Positions 1 to 7,973 of a stretch of 64,000 nucleotides of DNA are shown here, one piece after another. Under the pieces are notes generated by a model. It saw nothing but the letters and a program-made list of their open reading frames with translations. It was not told where the DNA came from and did not search any database. How positions within the stretch are numbered: position 1 is the stretch's first letter; every line of letters starts with the position of its first letter. The DNA comes from Burkholderia contaminans (GTDB taxonomy: Bacteria > Pseudomonadota > Gammaproteobacteria > Burkholderiales > Burkholderiaceae), in the NCBI RefSeq assembly GCF_029633825.1, contig NZ_CP090640.1, forward strand, positions 2,294,001-2,358,000. The letters are read 5' to 3'. The position numbers were made by a program, and so were the translations under genes.

Positions 1-50
1 GCGCGGGACAGGCAGACGCGTCGGCATCCATTCCAACTCTGGAGACGCGC

Positions 51-740
51 GTGTTCCTTTACGGCTTTGGTCCTGTCCTCTGGGCCGGCACCGTGCAGAC
101 CATCGAGCTGTCGGTGCTGTCGCTCGCCACTGCGGTGGCGCTGGGGCTGATCGGCGCGGTGGCGAAGCTGTCGCACAACCGGGTGCTGCGAGCGATCGCG
201 ACCGGCTATACGACGCTGATCCGCTCGGTGCCCGATCTCGTCCTGATGCTGCTGTTGTTCTACAGCATCCAGATCTGGCTGAACCAGTTCACCGACTTCG
301 TCGGCTGGAACCAGATCGACATCGACCCGTTCGTGGCCGGCGTGCTGACGCTCGGCTTCATTTACGGCGCGTACTTCACCGAGACGTTCCGCGGCGCGTT
401 CCTGTCGGTGCCGCGTGGCCAGCTCGAAGCCGGTGCGGCCTACGGGATGAGCGGCGCGCGCGTGTTCGCGCGGATCATGTTTCCTCAGATGATGCGCTTT
501 GCGCTGCCCGGGATCGGGAACAACTGGCAGGTGCTCGTGAAGGCCACCGCGCTGGTGTCGATCATCGGCCTCGCGGACGTCGTGAAGGCCGCGCAGGACG
601 CCGGCAAGAGCACGTTCAACATGTTCTTCTTCATCCTCGTCGCGGCGCTGATCTATCTCGCGATCACGACCGTTTCCAACCTCGTGCTGATCCAGCTCGA
701 GAAGCGTTATTCCATGGGCGTGCGGCACGCAGAACTATGA
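51..740 (+). CDS. hisQ: Arginine/ornithine ABC transporter, inner-membrane permease HisQ/AotQ
   Basis: This 229-residue permease is one half of the membrane channel of a polar amino-acid importer; its partner is the next gene. Several hydrophobic segments are visible, and the cytoplasmic EAA-type loop that docks on the ATPase reads EAGAAYGMSGARVFARIMFPQ (about residues 126-146), which is typical of the HisM/HisQ family. The start is a GTG preceded by GGAG six bases upstream. The stop overlaps the next start (ATGA), so the genes are translationally coupled. The order permease-permease-ATPase-AraC regulator matches the Pseudomonas aot operon ending in argR, which supports arginine/ornithine as substrate. 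A binding-protein gene may lie upstream of the window. Confidence 0.93.
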   Translation: MFLYGFGPVLWAGTVQTIELSVLSLATAVALGLIGAVAKLSHNRVLRAIATGYTTLIRSVPDLVLMLLLFYSIQIWLNQFTDFVGWNQIDIDPFVAGVLTLGFIYGAYFTETFRGAFLSVPRGQLEAGAAYGMSGARVFARIMFPQMMRFALPGIGNNWQVLVKATALVSIIGLADVVKAAQDAGKSTFNMFFFILVAALIYLAITTVSNLVLIQLEKRYSMGVRHAEL

Positions 741-1450
741 TCGAGATCCTCCAGGAATTCGGCCAGGCGTTCCTTTACTGGGACGGCCAGCGCCTCTCCG
801 GCCTCGCGGTGACGCTGTGGCTGCTCGTCGCGTCGATTTCGCTCGGCTTCGTGTGCGCGGTGCCGCTCGCGGTTGCACGCGTGTCGAAGAACAAGTGGGT
901 GTCGACGCCGGTGCGGTTCTACACGTACGTGTTCCGCGGCACGCCGCTCTACGTGCAGTTGCTGCTGCTGTACACGGGCATGTACAGCCTCGAGTTCGTG
1001 CGTTCGCACTCGCTGCTCGACGCGTTCTTCCGCAGCGGCTTCAACTGCGCGATTCTCGCGTTCGCGCTGAACACCTGCGCGTACACCACGGAGATCTTCG
1101 CGGGTGCGATCCGTGCGATTCCGCACGGTGAAGTGGAGGCAGCGCGGGCGTACGGGATGTCGCCGTTCACGATGTACCGCCGGGTGATCCTGCCGTCGGC
1201 GCTGCGCCGCGCGCTGCCGCTGTACAGCAACGAGGTGATCCTGATGCTGCACGCGACGACCGTCGCGTTCACGGCGACCGTGCCGGACATTTTGAAGGTC
1301 GCGCGCGACGCGAATTCCGCGACCTATATGGCGTTCCAGTCGTTCGGGATCGCCGCGCTGATCTATCTTGCGGTATCGTTCGCACTCGTCGCGGCGTTTC
1401 GTCGCGCGGAGCGCCACTGGCTTGCGTATCTTGCAGCCGCCCGTCATTGA
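737..1450 (+). CDS. hisM: Arginine/ornithine ABC transporter, inner-membrane permease HisM/AotM
   Basis: A 237-residue polar amino-acid permease that forms the second half of the importer channel with HisQ. The EAA-type loop reads [20 protein letters not shown] at about residues 132-151. The family motif RGTPLYVQL (about residues 67-75) is present. Its start overlaps the hisQ stop by four bases. The stop overlaps a TTG that could start the ATPase, but a better-placed start for that gene lies 24 bases further on. Length and motifs fit the HisM family, and nothing is truncated. Confidence 0.93.
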   Translation: MIEILQEFGQAFLYWDGQRLSGLAVTLWLLVASISLGFVCAVPLAVARVSKNKWVSTPVRFYTYVFRGTPLYVQLLLLYTGMYSLEFVRSHSLLDAFFRSGFNCAILAFALNTCAYTTEIFAGAIRAIPHGEVEAARAYGMSPFTMYRRVILPSALRRALPLYSNEVILMLHATTVAFTATVPDILKVARDANSATYMAFQSFGIAALIYLAVSFALVAAFRRAERHWLAYLAAARH

Positions 1451-1470
1451 ATCACTTCGAGGAGAGCCAG

Positions 1471-2271
1471 TTGGCCGAGATCACTCAAACGAGCGCTGCC
1501 GCTTCCACCAAGCTTGCCGCGGTCGACATTCACAAGCGCTACGGTGACAACGAAGTGCTCAAGGGCGTATCGCTGAACGCGAAGGCCGGCGACGTCATCA
1601 GCATCATCGGCGCGAGCGGCTCGGGCAAGAGCACGTTCCTGCGCTGCATCAATTTTCTCGAACGGCCGAATGCGGGGCAGATCGTCGTCGACGGCGAGGC
1701 CGTGCGCACGAAGACCGACCGCGCCGGTGCGCTCGAAGTCGCCGATCACAAGCAGTTGCAGCGCATTCGCACCAAGCTCGCGATGGTGTTCCAGCACTTC
1801 AACCTCTGGGCGCACATGAACGTGCTCGAGAACGTGATGGAAGCGCCGGTGCACGTGCTCGGCATTTCGAAGAAGGAAGCCGAGGAGCGGGCGCGCGAGT
1901 ACCTGGAGAAGGTCGGCTTGCCGCCGCGCGTCGAAAAGCAGTATCCGTCGCATCTTTCGGGCGGCCAGCAGCAGCGCGTGGCGATTGCACGGGCGCTCGC
2001 GATGCATCCGGACGTGATGCTGTTCGACGAGCCGACCTCGGCGCTCGACCCGGAGCTGGTGGGCGAAGTGCTGAAGGTGATGCAGAAGCTGGCGGAAGAA
2101 GGCCGCACGATGATCGTCGTCACGCACGAGATGGGTTTCGCGCGCAACGTGTCGAACCACGTGATGTTCCTGCACCAGGGGCGGACCGAGGAAGAGGGCG
2201 ATCCGAAGGAAGTGCTGGTGCGTCCGCAGAGCGAGCGGCTGAAGCAGTTCCTGTCGGGCAGCCTCAAGTAA
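1471..2271 (+). CDS. hisP: Arginine/ornithine ABC transporter ATP-binding protein HisP/AotP
   Basis: This 266-residue ATPase powers the HisQ/HisM importer. Walker A (GASGSGKST) is at about residues 47-55, the ABC signature LSGGQQQ near 162, and Walker B (VMLFDEP) near 183, followed by the switch histidine in VVTHEMG. I place the start at the TTG at 1471 because GAGGAGAG lies just upstream; an in-frame TTG at 1447 overlaps the hisM stop and would add eight residues without a good ribosome site. The length then matches HisP-type proteins. It is co-transcribed with the permeases. Confidence 0.93.
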   Translation: MAEITQTSAAASTKLAAVDIHKRYGDNEVLKGVSLNAKAGDVISIIGASGSGKSTFLRCINFLERPNAGQIVVDGEAVRTKTDRAGALEVADHKQLQRIRTKLAMVFQHFNLWAHMNVLENVMEAPVHVLGISKKEAEERAREYLEKVGLPPRVEKQYPSHLSGGQQQRVAIARALAMHPDVMLFDEPTSALDPELVGEVLKVMQKLAEEGRTMIVVTHEMGFARNVSNHVMFLHQGRTEEEGDPKEVLVRPQSERLKQFLSGSLK

Positions 2272-2292
2272 CGCGACAGGGCAGGTTTCAAC

Positions 2293-3336
2293 GTGGTACC
2301 GGTGTCTCGTCCCGCAGGCGCCACCCGCACGACGCAGGTGGCGATCGTTGCATTGCCGCCCGTGTCGATGTCGGGCGTGGGTCCGATCGTCGATGCGCTG
2401 AACCTCGCGAACGAGATCGACGGGCGGCTGCTGTATCGGTGGCAGGTGTGTTCGTGGGACGGGCGGCCCGTGCCGCTCGCCGGCGGTGCGCAATGGCACG
2501 CCGATGCGGCGTTCAACGATGCGATCGCGTGTGACTGGGTGATCGTCGTGTCGGAGCGGTTTCAGCAGTTTGCCGACTATCGGTTGTTTCTCGCGAGCCT
2601 CGCGAGGGTGGGGCAGCGCACGCCTGTCGTCACCGGGATTCATCATGGCGTGTGGTGGCTTGCGATGGCCGGGCAGCTTTCCGGATATCGCGTCAGCGTG
2701 AACTGGGAGACATATCAGCAGTTCGCCGAACAGTTCGAGCGGTCGATCGTCACGCAGCAGATCTTCGAGATCGATCGCGATCGGGCGACCTGTGCCGGGG
2801 GGCAGGCTACCGTTGATTTCATGCTGGCCATGATTGGCCGGGAACATGGACCGGACCTCGCCGAGAGGATCGCGGATGCGCTCGGGGCCGGGACTTTGCG
2901 CAGCGGCGAGGAGCGGCAGCGGATTCCTTTCGTTACTGCGCCGGGCGAGCGGCATCCTCGGTTGAACGATGCCTTGCTGTTGATGGAAGCCAATGTCGAG
3001 GATCCGCTGACCACCGATGAGATCGCCGAGCTCGTTGGCGTTTCACGCCGGCAACTGGAGCGGCTCTTTCGGCAGTATCTCGGGGCGATGCCGTCCAAGT
3101 ATTACCTCAATCTTCGGTTGCTCAAGGCTCGCACGCAGTTGCAGCGGACCAGCAAGTCGGTTGTGCAGGTTTCTCTCGCTTGCGGGTTTTCTTCTGCTGC
3201 GCATTTTTCTAATGCCTACCGTGAGCGGTTTGGCGTGACGCCTCGGGAAGATCGACGGGCATGGCTCGAGAAGCAGACCGGCGGCGGGGGCGAGCCTCGC
3301 GGGGGCGCGCTTGTCGAGCGCGGGGCGAAGGATTGA
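2293..3336 (+). CDS. argR: AraC-family transcriptional regulator with DJ-1/PfpI-like N-terminal domain (ArgR type)
   Basis: A 347-residue regulator. The first ~200 residues have the class I glutamine-amidotransferase-like fold seen in GlxA/ArgR/CdhR-type AraC proteins, and residues ~235-330 carry the double helix-turn-helix (TTDEIAELVGVSRRQLERLF, then SVVQVSLACGFSSAAHFSNA). It follows the arginine transporter genes in the same direction and precedes the ast operon. This is the arrangement of Pseudomonas ArgR, which activates arginine uptake and the AST pathway, so the same role is likely. The start is GTG. Its 3' end abuts the left copy of a long inverted repeat. The symbol is assigned by context and is not the unrelated E. 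coli ArgR. Confidence 0.82.
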   Translation: MVPVSRPAGATRTTQVAIVALPPVSMSGVGPIVDALNLANEIDGRLLYRWQVCSWDGRPVPLAGGAQWHADAAFNDAIACDWVIVVSERFQQFADYRLFLASLARVGQRTPVVTGIHHGVWWLAMAGQLSGYRVSVNWETYQQFAEQFERSIVTQQIFEIDRDRATCAGGQATVDFMLAMIGREHGPDLAERIADALGAGTLRSGEERQRIPFVTAPGERHPRLNDALLLMEANVEDPLTTDEIAELVGVSRRQLERLFRQYLGAMPSKYYLNLRLLKARTQLQRTSKSVVQVSLACGFSSAAHFSNAYRERFGVTPREDRRAWLEKQTGGGGEPRGGALVERGAKD

Positions 3337-3337
3337 T

Positions 3338-3473
3338 TTTTTGGTGGTGCGCTTTTCGTTTGACGTGAAGCACCCGTGATCTTGTCGGTCTATTAGCGTC
3401 GCCCCTGCGCGGGGCAGCGGCGGTTTCTTTTCTTTGTCTTGCCAAAGAAAAGTAACCAAAAGAAAGGCGCCCG
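3338..3473. repeat. Left copy of ~130 bp inverted repeat bounding the DUF1120/IS island
   Basis: This stretch recurs, reverse-complemented and nearly identical by eye, at about 7676-7806. It contains a block including GTGAAGCACCCGTGATCTTG and a strong hairpin: arms 3422-3436 and 3443-3457 (GGTTTCTTTTCTTTG / CAAAGAAAAGTAACC, one mismatch) around a 6-base loop. It sits directly after the argR stop, so it may also end that transcript. From memory, similar repeats are scattered through Burkholderia genomes. Confidence 0.9.
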
Positions 3474-3782
3474 GATAACGCATGACTTCCCGGTGCCATG
3501 GTCGTCAAAGTGGATCGCACCAGTTTGGGTGTGTCAGGATTTCCGTGTTCAATGCGGGTTGAGATTCACACGGACGGTCAAACGAATCGATCCTCGTCGA
3601 GGACGGCAAACACCTTCTTGGCACGATCTATCCAGACGGCGACTATAGGCATGAACCTCCCTGCCTATTCGCGTTGACGAGTTTCGATACACCATCACGG
3701 CACTTCGATGCCGACTCGCGGTTTCCGCCGCAGCTCGGGACGGGGAAGTCCCTTTCATTCGGATAGGTCCACGACGTGTGCT
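3474..3782. other. Intergenic, no recognisable gene
   Basis: These 309 bases lie between the left inverted repeat and the end of the last DUF1120 gene. A short open stretch around 3580-3770 on the + strand has coding-like text (ILVEDGKHLLGTIYPDGDY in one frame) but no start signal or recognisable domain, so it may be a gene remnant. I see no convincing promoter or RNA. Confidence 0.4.
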
Positions 3783-4403
3783 TTACAGGTACACGATTTC
3801 CAAAGTAGCCGAGCCGTCGAGGGCGATTTCCTGGCTCAGGTCGAGGTCGCGAAGCGCGGACAGGGTGATATAGAAGGACAGATTGCTACGGATGGTTCGG
3901 AAGGCTTGCGGCAGGCTTTCGCCCTCTTCCGCCCAAGCGGTGAGGGTGGATGGAGCCATCTCGTATGCGTAATCGAGGTGACCGGGTTTGATCCAAAGTT
4001 GACCGCCATCCCTACTGAGAAACTGCACGAGCCGCTTGCCGTCGCCAAAGCGCTGAAACGGAGCGAAGGAGAAATAGCTCTCGCTGCCGGTGGGGCCCAG
4101 TCCGTAGTAGTAGTTGAACACACTTTCGCGGTTGTTGACCGCCTTGATGGCCACCTTCGTCGGTGTCTGGCAGTCGATGGCGAGCGTGACGTAGTGCGGC
4201 GAGATGTACGTTAGATCGCTTTCCTTCAGATCCTTGCGCATGATCGTGCCGAGGTCGATGGTGCCGCCATTGCCCAGCGCGAGGCTGCAGGCGCCGGACT
4301 GGATGCGTCCGGTGACGCTCAGGTCGGTGCCGGCCAGGGCATGGCCGACGCTCAGCAGCAGCGTGCCGGCAAGCAGGGGTGGGAGCAGGCGTTTCATGGT
4401 CAT
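3783..4403 (-). CDS. DUF1120 family secreted fimbrial-like protein, array copy 4
   Basis: A 206-residue secreted protein with a signal peptide (MTMKRLLPPLLAGTLLLSVG, ending near ALAG). The mature part begins with DLSVTGRIQSGACSLALGNG, the pattern of DUF1120 fimbrial-like proteins, and contains the paired cysteines near residues 38 and 77. The C-terminal block DLDLSQEIALDGSATLEIVYL resembles a fimbrial-type terminal strand. It is the promoter-distal member of four tandem paralogues. Ends are conserved among the copies and the middle (about residues 85-160) is divergent. No chaperone or usher gene is nearby, so assembly into a pilus is unproven. Confidence 0.8.
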   Translation of the reverse strand: MTMKRLLPPLLAGTLLLSVGHALAGTDLSVTGRIQSGACSLALGNGGTIDLGTIMRKDLKESDLTYISPHYVTLAIDCQTPTKVAIKAVNNRESVFNYYYGLGPTGSESYFSFAPFQRFGDGKRLVQFLSRDGGQLWIKPGHLDYAYEMAPSTLTAWAEEGESLPQAFRTIRSNLSFYITLSALRDLDLSQEIALDGSATLEIVYL

Positions 4404-4404
4404 G

Positions 4405-4500
4405 ATGCAATGTATCGGAGTCCGAATGGGTGGGTAGCGAGGGCCGGCTACTACAGGTAAACCAGCTCCAGCGTGGCCGAGCCGTCGAGGGCGATTTCTT
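4405..4500. repeat. Conserved spacer plus gene-end block, copy 1 of 3
   Basis: The spacer between tandem DUF1120 genes and the first ~50 bases of the neighbouring gene end are almost identical at 4405-4500, 5070-5165 and 5756-5850. All contain CGGAGTCCGAATGGGT and GAGGGCCGGC followed by the conserved gene end. They are the joins of a tandem array with a period of about 665-686 bp and are good substrates for unequal recombination. Confidence 0.8.
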
Positions 4501-5068
4501 GGCTCAGGTCGAGATCGCGAGCCGGAGGCAGGATGACAGTGAAACGCAGTGTGCTACGGATGGTCCGGAAGGCTTGCGGCAGGGTTTCACCTTCTTCCGC
4601 CCAGGAGTTAAGGCTGGAGGAGGACATCGACCATGCGGAGATAGTGTCACCAGTTGTTTGCCAATATGGCAAACCATCCGGACGGCGCAAATGCACGAGC
4701 GGCTTGCCGTCACCAACGCGCTCGAACGGAAAGAACGTGAACCAGCCCTTGCTGCCGGTGGAGCCCAGTCCATAGGCGCCGTACGCATTTTCGCGGTTGT
4801 TGATCGACTTGATGGCCACCTTCGTCGGTGTCTGGCAGTCGATGGCGAGCGTGACGTCGGGGACGTGGAGGGACTTTTCATCGTTTTCCTTCAGATCCTT
4901 GCGCGAGAGCGTGCCAAGGTCGATGGTGCCGCCATTGCCCAGCGCGAGGTTGCAGGCGCCGGACTGGATGCGTCCGGTGACGCTCAGGTCGGAGCCGGCC
5001 AGGGCATGGCCGGCGCTCAGCAGCAGCGTGCTGGCGAGCAGGGAGGGGAGCAGGCGTTTCATGGTCAT
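4451..5068 (-). CDS. DUF1120 family secreted fimbrial-like protein, array copy 3
   Basis: A 205-residue paralogue of its neighbours. I start it at the MTMKRLL methionine, as in copies 2 and 4. The reading frame stays open a further 48 bases upstream, but that part is the conserved inter-gene spacer. A signal peptide ends near ALAG, then comes DLSVTGRIQSGACNLALGNG. The central part (about residues 85-160) differs strongly from the other copies while both ends match closely. It is probably exported to the periplasm or surface; function unknown. Confidence 0.8.
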   Translation of the reverse strand: MTMKRLLPSLLASTLLLSAGHALAGSDLSVTGRIQSGACNLALGNGGTIDLGTLSRKDLKENDEKSLHVPDVTLAIDCQTPTKVAIKSINNRENAYGAYGLGSTGSKGWFTFFPFERVGDGKPLVHLRRPDGLPYWQTTGDTISAWSMSSSSLNSWAEEGETLPQAFRTIRSTLRFTVILPPARDLDLSQEIALDGSATLELVYL

Positions 5069-5069
5069 G

Positions 5070-5165
5070 ATGCGATGTCTCGGAGTCCGAATGGGTGGAT
5101 AGCGAGGGCCGGCCATTACAGGTAAACCAGTTCCAGCGTGGCCGAGCCGTCGAGGGCGATTTCCT
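5070..5165. repeat. Conserved spacer plus gene-end block, copy 2 of 3
   Basis: Near-identical to the blocks at 4405-4500 and 5756-5850; it spans the gap between array copies 2 and 3 and the end of copy 2. Confidence 0.8.
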
Positions 5166-5754
5166 GGCTCAGGTCGAGATCGCGAAGCGCAGGCAGCCAG
5201 ATATTGAATTCCAGTTTGCTGCGGATGGTCTGGAAGGCTTGCGGCAGGGTTTCGCCTTCTTCCGCCCAGGCGGTAAGGCTGGATGGATACATCGTCGCCG
5301 ATAGGCTAGTGACAGTGTCGCTTGCTCCCCAAGTTTGACCACCATCACTACTGTACAACTGCAGGAGCGGCTTGCCGTCGCCAAAGCGGTCGAGCGGCCC
5401 AAACCAGAACCGGCTCTTGCTGCCGGCGGGGCCCAGTTGATACATCGGCACATCAACCTTCGGGTCCATAACAGTTTCGCGGTTGTTGATCGCCTTGATG
5501 GCCACCTTCGCCGGTGTCTGACAGTCGAGGGCGAGCGTGACGTCGCGTCGCCAACGGTACGTTTCCTCGTTTTCCTTCAGATCCTTGCGCGAGAGCGTGC
5601 CAAGGTCGATGGTGCCGCCATTGCTCAGCGTCAGGTTGCAGGCGCCGGACTGGATGTGTCCGGTGACGCTCAGGTCGGTGCCGGCCAGGACATGGCCGGC
5701 GCTCAGCAGCAGCGTGCTGGCGAGCAGGGAGGGGGGCAGGCGTTTCATGGTCAT
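5116..5754 (-). CDS. DUF1120 family secreted fimbrial-like protein, array copy 2
   Basis: A 212-residue DUF1120 protein with signal peptide MTMKRLPPSLLASTLLLSAG and the conserved mature N-terminus DLSVTGHIQSGACNLTLSNG. Two cysteines are at positions equivalent to the other copies, and the C-terminus is ALDGSATLELVYL. The middle carries a copy-specific insertion around the segment VMDPKVDVPMYQLGPAGSKS. It has the same direction and spacing as the other members, so one transcript running from copy 1 to copy 4 is likely. Confidence 0.8.
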   Translation of the reverse strand: MTMKRLPPSLLASTLLLSAGHVLAGTDLSVTGHIQSGACNLTLSNGGTIDLGTLSRKDLKENEETYRWRRDVTLALDCQTPAKVAIKAINNRETVMDPKVDVPMYQLGPAGSKSRFWFGPLDRFGDGKPLLQLYSSDGGQTWGASDTVTSLSATMYPSSLTAWAEEGETLPQAFQTIRSKLEFNIWLPALRDLDLSQEIALDGSATLELVYL

Positions 5755-5755
5755 G

Positions 5756-5850
5756 ATGAAATGTATCGGAGTCCGAATGGGTAGATGGCGAGGGCCGGCT
5801 ATTACAGGTAAACCAGCTCCAGCGTGGCAGAGCCGTCGAGGGCGATTTCC
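5756..5850. repeat. Conserved spacer plus gene-end block, copy 3 of 3
   Basis: Near-identical to the blocks at 4405-4500 and 5070-5165; it spans the gap between array copies 1 and 2 and the end of copy 1. Confidence 0.8.
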
Positions 5851-6431
5851 TTGCTCAGGTCGAGATCGCGAAGCGCGGGCAGCGCGACACGGAAACCCAG
5901 TTCGCTACGGATGGTCCGGAACGCTTGCGGCAGGGTTTCGCCTTCTTCCGCCCAGGAGGCAAGGTCGGATGGCGATATCCCTGCTGTGGCGGTACTCCCG
6001 CCTGCTGCTCTCCAAGATTGACCGCCATCCTCACTGTACAAATGCAGGAGCGGCTTGCCGTCGCCAACGCGGTTGAGCGGATAGATCAGGAACCGGATTT
6101 TGCTGCCGATGGGGCCCAGCCCAAAGGAGCCATATCTCCCTTCGACCACAGTTTCACGGTTGTTGATCGCCTTGATCGCCACCTTCGCCGGTGTTTGGCA
6201 ATCGACGGCGAGCGTGACGCCGTGCCCCCAGAAGATCGTTTCATCGCTTTCCTTCAAATCCTTGCGCGAGAGCGTGCCAAGGTCGACGGTGCCGCCATTG
6301 CCCAGCGCAATGCTGCAGGCGCCACCCGGTTGAATATGACCGTTGACGCTCAGGTCAGCCGCCGACGTTACGCACGGATTCGACAAACTGCAGACAGACA
6401 CGGAAAGAAAGAACAGTTTTTTCAAGCTCAT
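5802..6431 (-). CDS. DUF1120 family secreted fimbrial-like protein, array copy 1 (promoter-proximal)
   Basis: A 209-residue DUF1120 protein and the first gene of the four-gene array. Its leader (MSLKKLFFLSVSVCSLSNPC) differs completely from the MTMKRL leader shared by the other three. The mature part (ADLSVNGHIQPGGACSIALG) and the C-terminal strand are conserved. GAGCGAGAT lies just upstream of the ATG as a ribosome site. It is probably the founder copy, with the downstream three arising by local duplication. A chaperone/usher partner is absent. Confidence 0.8.
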   Translation of the reverse strand: MSLKKLFFLSVSVCSLSNPCVTSAADLSVNGHIQPGGACSIALGNGGTVDLGTLSRKDLKESDETIFWGHGVTLAVDCQTPAKVAIKAINNRETVVEGRYGSFGLGPIGSKIRFLIYPLNRVGDGKPLLHLYSEDGGQSWRAAGGSTATAGISPSDLASWAEEGETLPQAFRTIRSELGFRVALPALRDLDLSKEIALDGSATLELVYL

Positions 6432-6849
6432 TGAATATCTCGCTCATTTGAAACGCTTTGGACAGGCGCACACCGCGGTAACGCGCATGCTGGTCTAGGG
6501 TTCCGTTCCGACGTCGAGAACCCCTTCAAATCGTGATCGCGCGCATAGCATCGGCACTCGGAAACATCGCACCCGTGCTCGCACGCTCGAGGGCGCAGGC
6601 CGTGCCAACGTCAGTTGGCACACGTGCTCCAAAAACCACCGGGCCATCACGTCGACAAGTGTGTCGGCCCCGCGCCTGTCCAAGCTATGGGAACAATCTG
6701 TTTTTCGTTCCGACATGTCTGAAAATGCACACCAGCCATTCGCCGCCAATCCGCATTCAAATGTGGTGAGCGGCGCACTGACAGCCGGTTGCCTTGCGGG
6801 CGCGCGACTTCGCGGTGCGGGCCGTCGCGTTCGCCGCTGACCCGTTCGC
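6432..6849. other. Intergenic, unrecognised, probably decayed mobile-element DNA
   Basis: About 420 bases upstream of the DUF1120 array. An 84-codon open frame on the minus strand (6495-6749) has no recognisable domain. The stretch should hold the promoter of the array, but I see no convincing -35/-10 pair. It borders the broken transposase and may be part of the same inserted DNA. Confidence 0.4.
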
Positions 6850-7645
6850 GCTCATCGAGCAGTGGTGCCAGCAGTGGCCGCCGCCGGAGTTGAGCCAGTT
6901 GACGCGCTGGCTGCGCGCGGGTCGAGCGTGTCGTATTCGTGCTGCCACACACCTGCCGGCGGCTGGCCCAGGTGGGGGTAGCAATCGAACGCTCGACGAC
7001 CCGGGGCGTTTTGCCCAGCCCACTCCGATGGGGCTCGCGGATCTGGGCGAGCAACGGCGTGATGCAGCGCTCTCGCAGGCGCTGCTGATGCGGCTCGGAG
7101 CCTGACCGACATGCCGACATGCGGACATGCGGCTAGTGCAGAGGACGTCCGTGCTTGCCGCGAACGTGAGGAATTGCGGCCACCCGTGCGTCGAGCCGAG
7201 TGATGTCGTGGCGCCTCGAGCGGGTCAGGATGAACACGGACGGGAAACCTTGCGCGTCGACGATGAGGTCGTGCTTGCTGCCGAGCTTGCGCCGATCCGG
7301 CGAATTCGGGCCGGTTTTTCCCGCCGGCATGGTGCGAGCTGAAGCGCTGTCGACGATGGCGCGTGCCATATCGAGTTGGCCGCGACGCCGCAGCACGACC
7401 GGCAGCATCACGTGGATGCGCTGCCAGGCTTCGGGTGCATGCAACCGGCCGTCGCCAACAGCCGGTGCCTGACCCCCAACCGATCTCCTGCGGTCGCAGG
7501 TTCCAGTCGATACTTGGGCGCAGAACAAACACGATACCGTTGAGTAGCGCACGATCCAGCGCCGGTTTGCGTCCAGCGTATCTGCGATCGCGCGGCGCCC
7601 GCCCGGGCGGCAACGGTTCGATGAGTGACCATGGCTCGTCGTCAA
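6850..7645 (-). pseudogene. IS5-family transposase remnant, multiple frameshifts
   Basis: Pieces of one IS5-type DDE transposase are readable on the minus strand in successive frames. The N-terminal part ([41 protein letters not shown]) lies at about 7645-7480. The catalytic core (ARAIVDSASARTMPAGKTGP, then LGSKHDLIVDAQGFPSVFIL) lies at about 7450-7135, and the C-terminal part (SGLGKTPRVVERSIA) at about 7060-6980. At least two frame changes separate them, so no active enzyme can be made. No terminal inverted repeats or target duplications could be fixed by eye. It probably marks how the island arrived or was rearranged. Confidence 0.75.
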
Positions 7646-7675
7646 CGCGTTCCTTGCGGGAAGTCAGGTGTTCCC

Positions 7676-7806
7676 CGAGCGCCTTTCTTTTGGTTACTTT
7701 TCTTTGGCAAGACAAAGAAAAGTAACCGCCGCCCCGCGCAGGGGCGACGCTAATAGACCGACAAGATCACGGGTGCTTCACGCCAAACGCAAGCGAACCA
7801 CCAAAA
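7676..7806. repeat. Right copy of ~130 bp inverted repeat bounding the DUF1120/IS island
   Basis: Reverse complement of the element at about 3338-3473, with few differences. It contains a perfect hairpin: arms 7692-7706 and 7713-7727 (GGTTACTTTTCTTTG / CAAAGAAAAGTAACC) with loop GCAAGA. It lies about 170 bases upstream of astC. Confidence 0.9.
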
Positions 7807-7888
7807 AGCCTCAAAATACCGACACCCAACCAATCAGCCCGCGCCCGAAAGGGCAAAAACAAAGCGCACTATCCGCTTCCGATAGAAC

Positions 7889-7915
7889 CCGTCGCAATTC
7901 CGCAAGACGCTTGCG
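7889..7915 (+). promoter_or_regulatory. Candidate ArgR operator upstream of astC
   Basis: The bases GTCGCAATTCCGCAA at 7891-7905 fit the half-site I recall for Pseudomonas ArgR (TGTCGC, eight bases, AA) except for the first T. Overlapping it is a perfect inverted repeat, CGCAAG-ACG-CTTGCG (7901-7915). It ends about 58 bases before the astC ATG, a sensible place for an activator site. A second full direct-repeat half-site is not obvious. Confidence 0.4.
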
Positions 7916-7973
7916 TCACCCTTACCTAAACTTGATCCTGTTGAACCCTCTTACGAAACCGAAAGGAACGACC

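Noticed and set aside
6495..6749. 84-codon open frame on the minus strand upstream of the DUF1120 array
   Set aside because: No recognisable domain, no ribosome site and a composition like decayed DNA beside the broken transposase.
7668..7973. Upstream extension of the astC reading frame through the inverted repeat
   Set aside because: The extension translates the repeat and a noncoding leader; the ATG at 7974 has a ribosome site and gives the family length.
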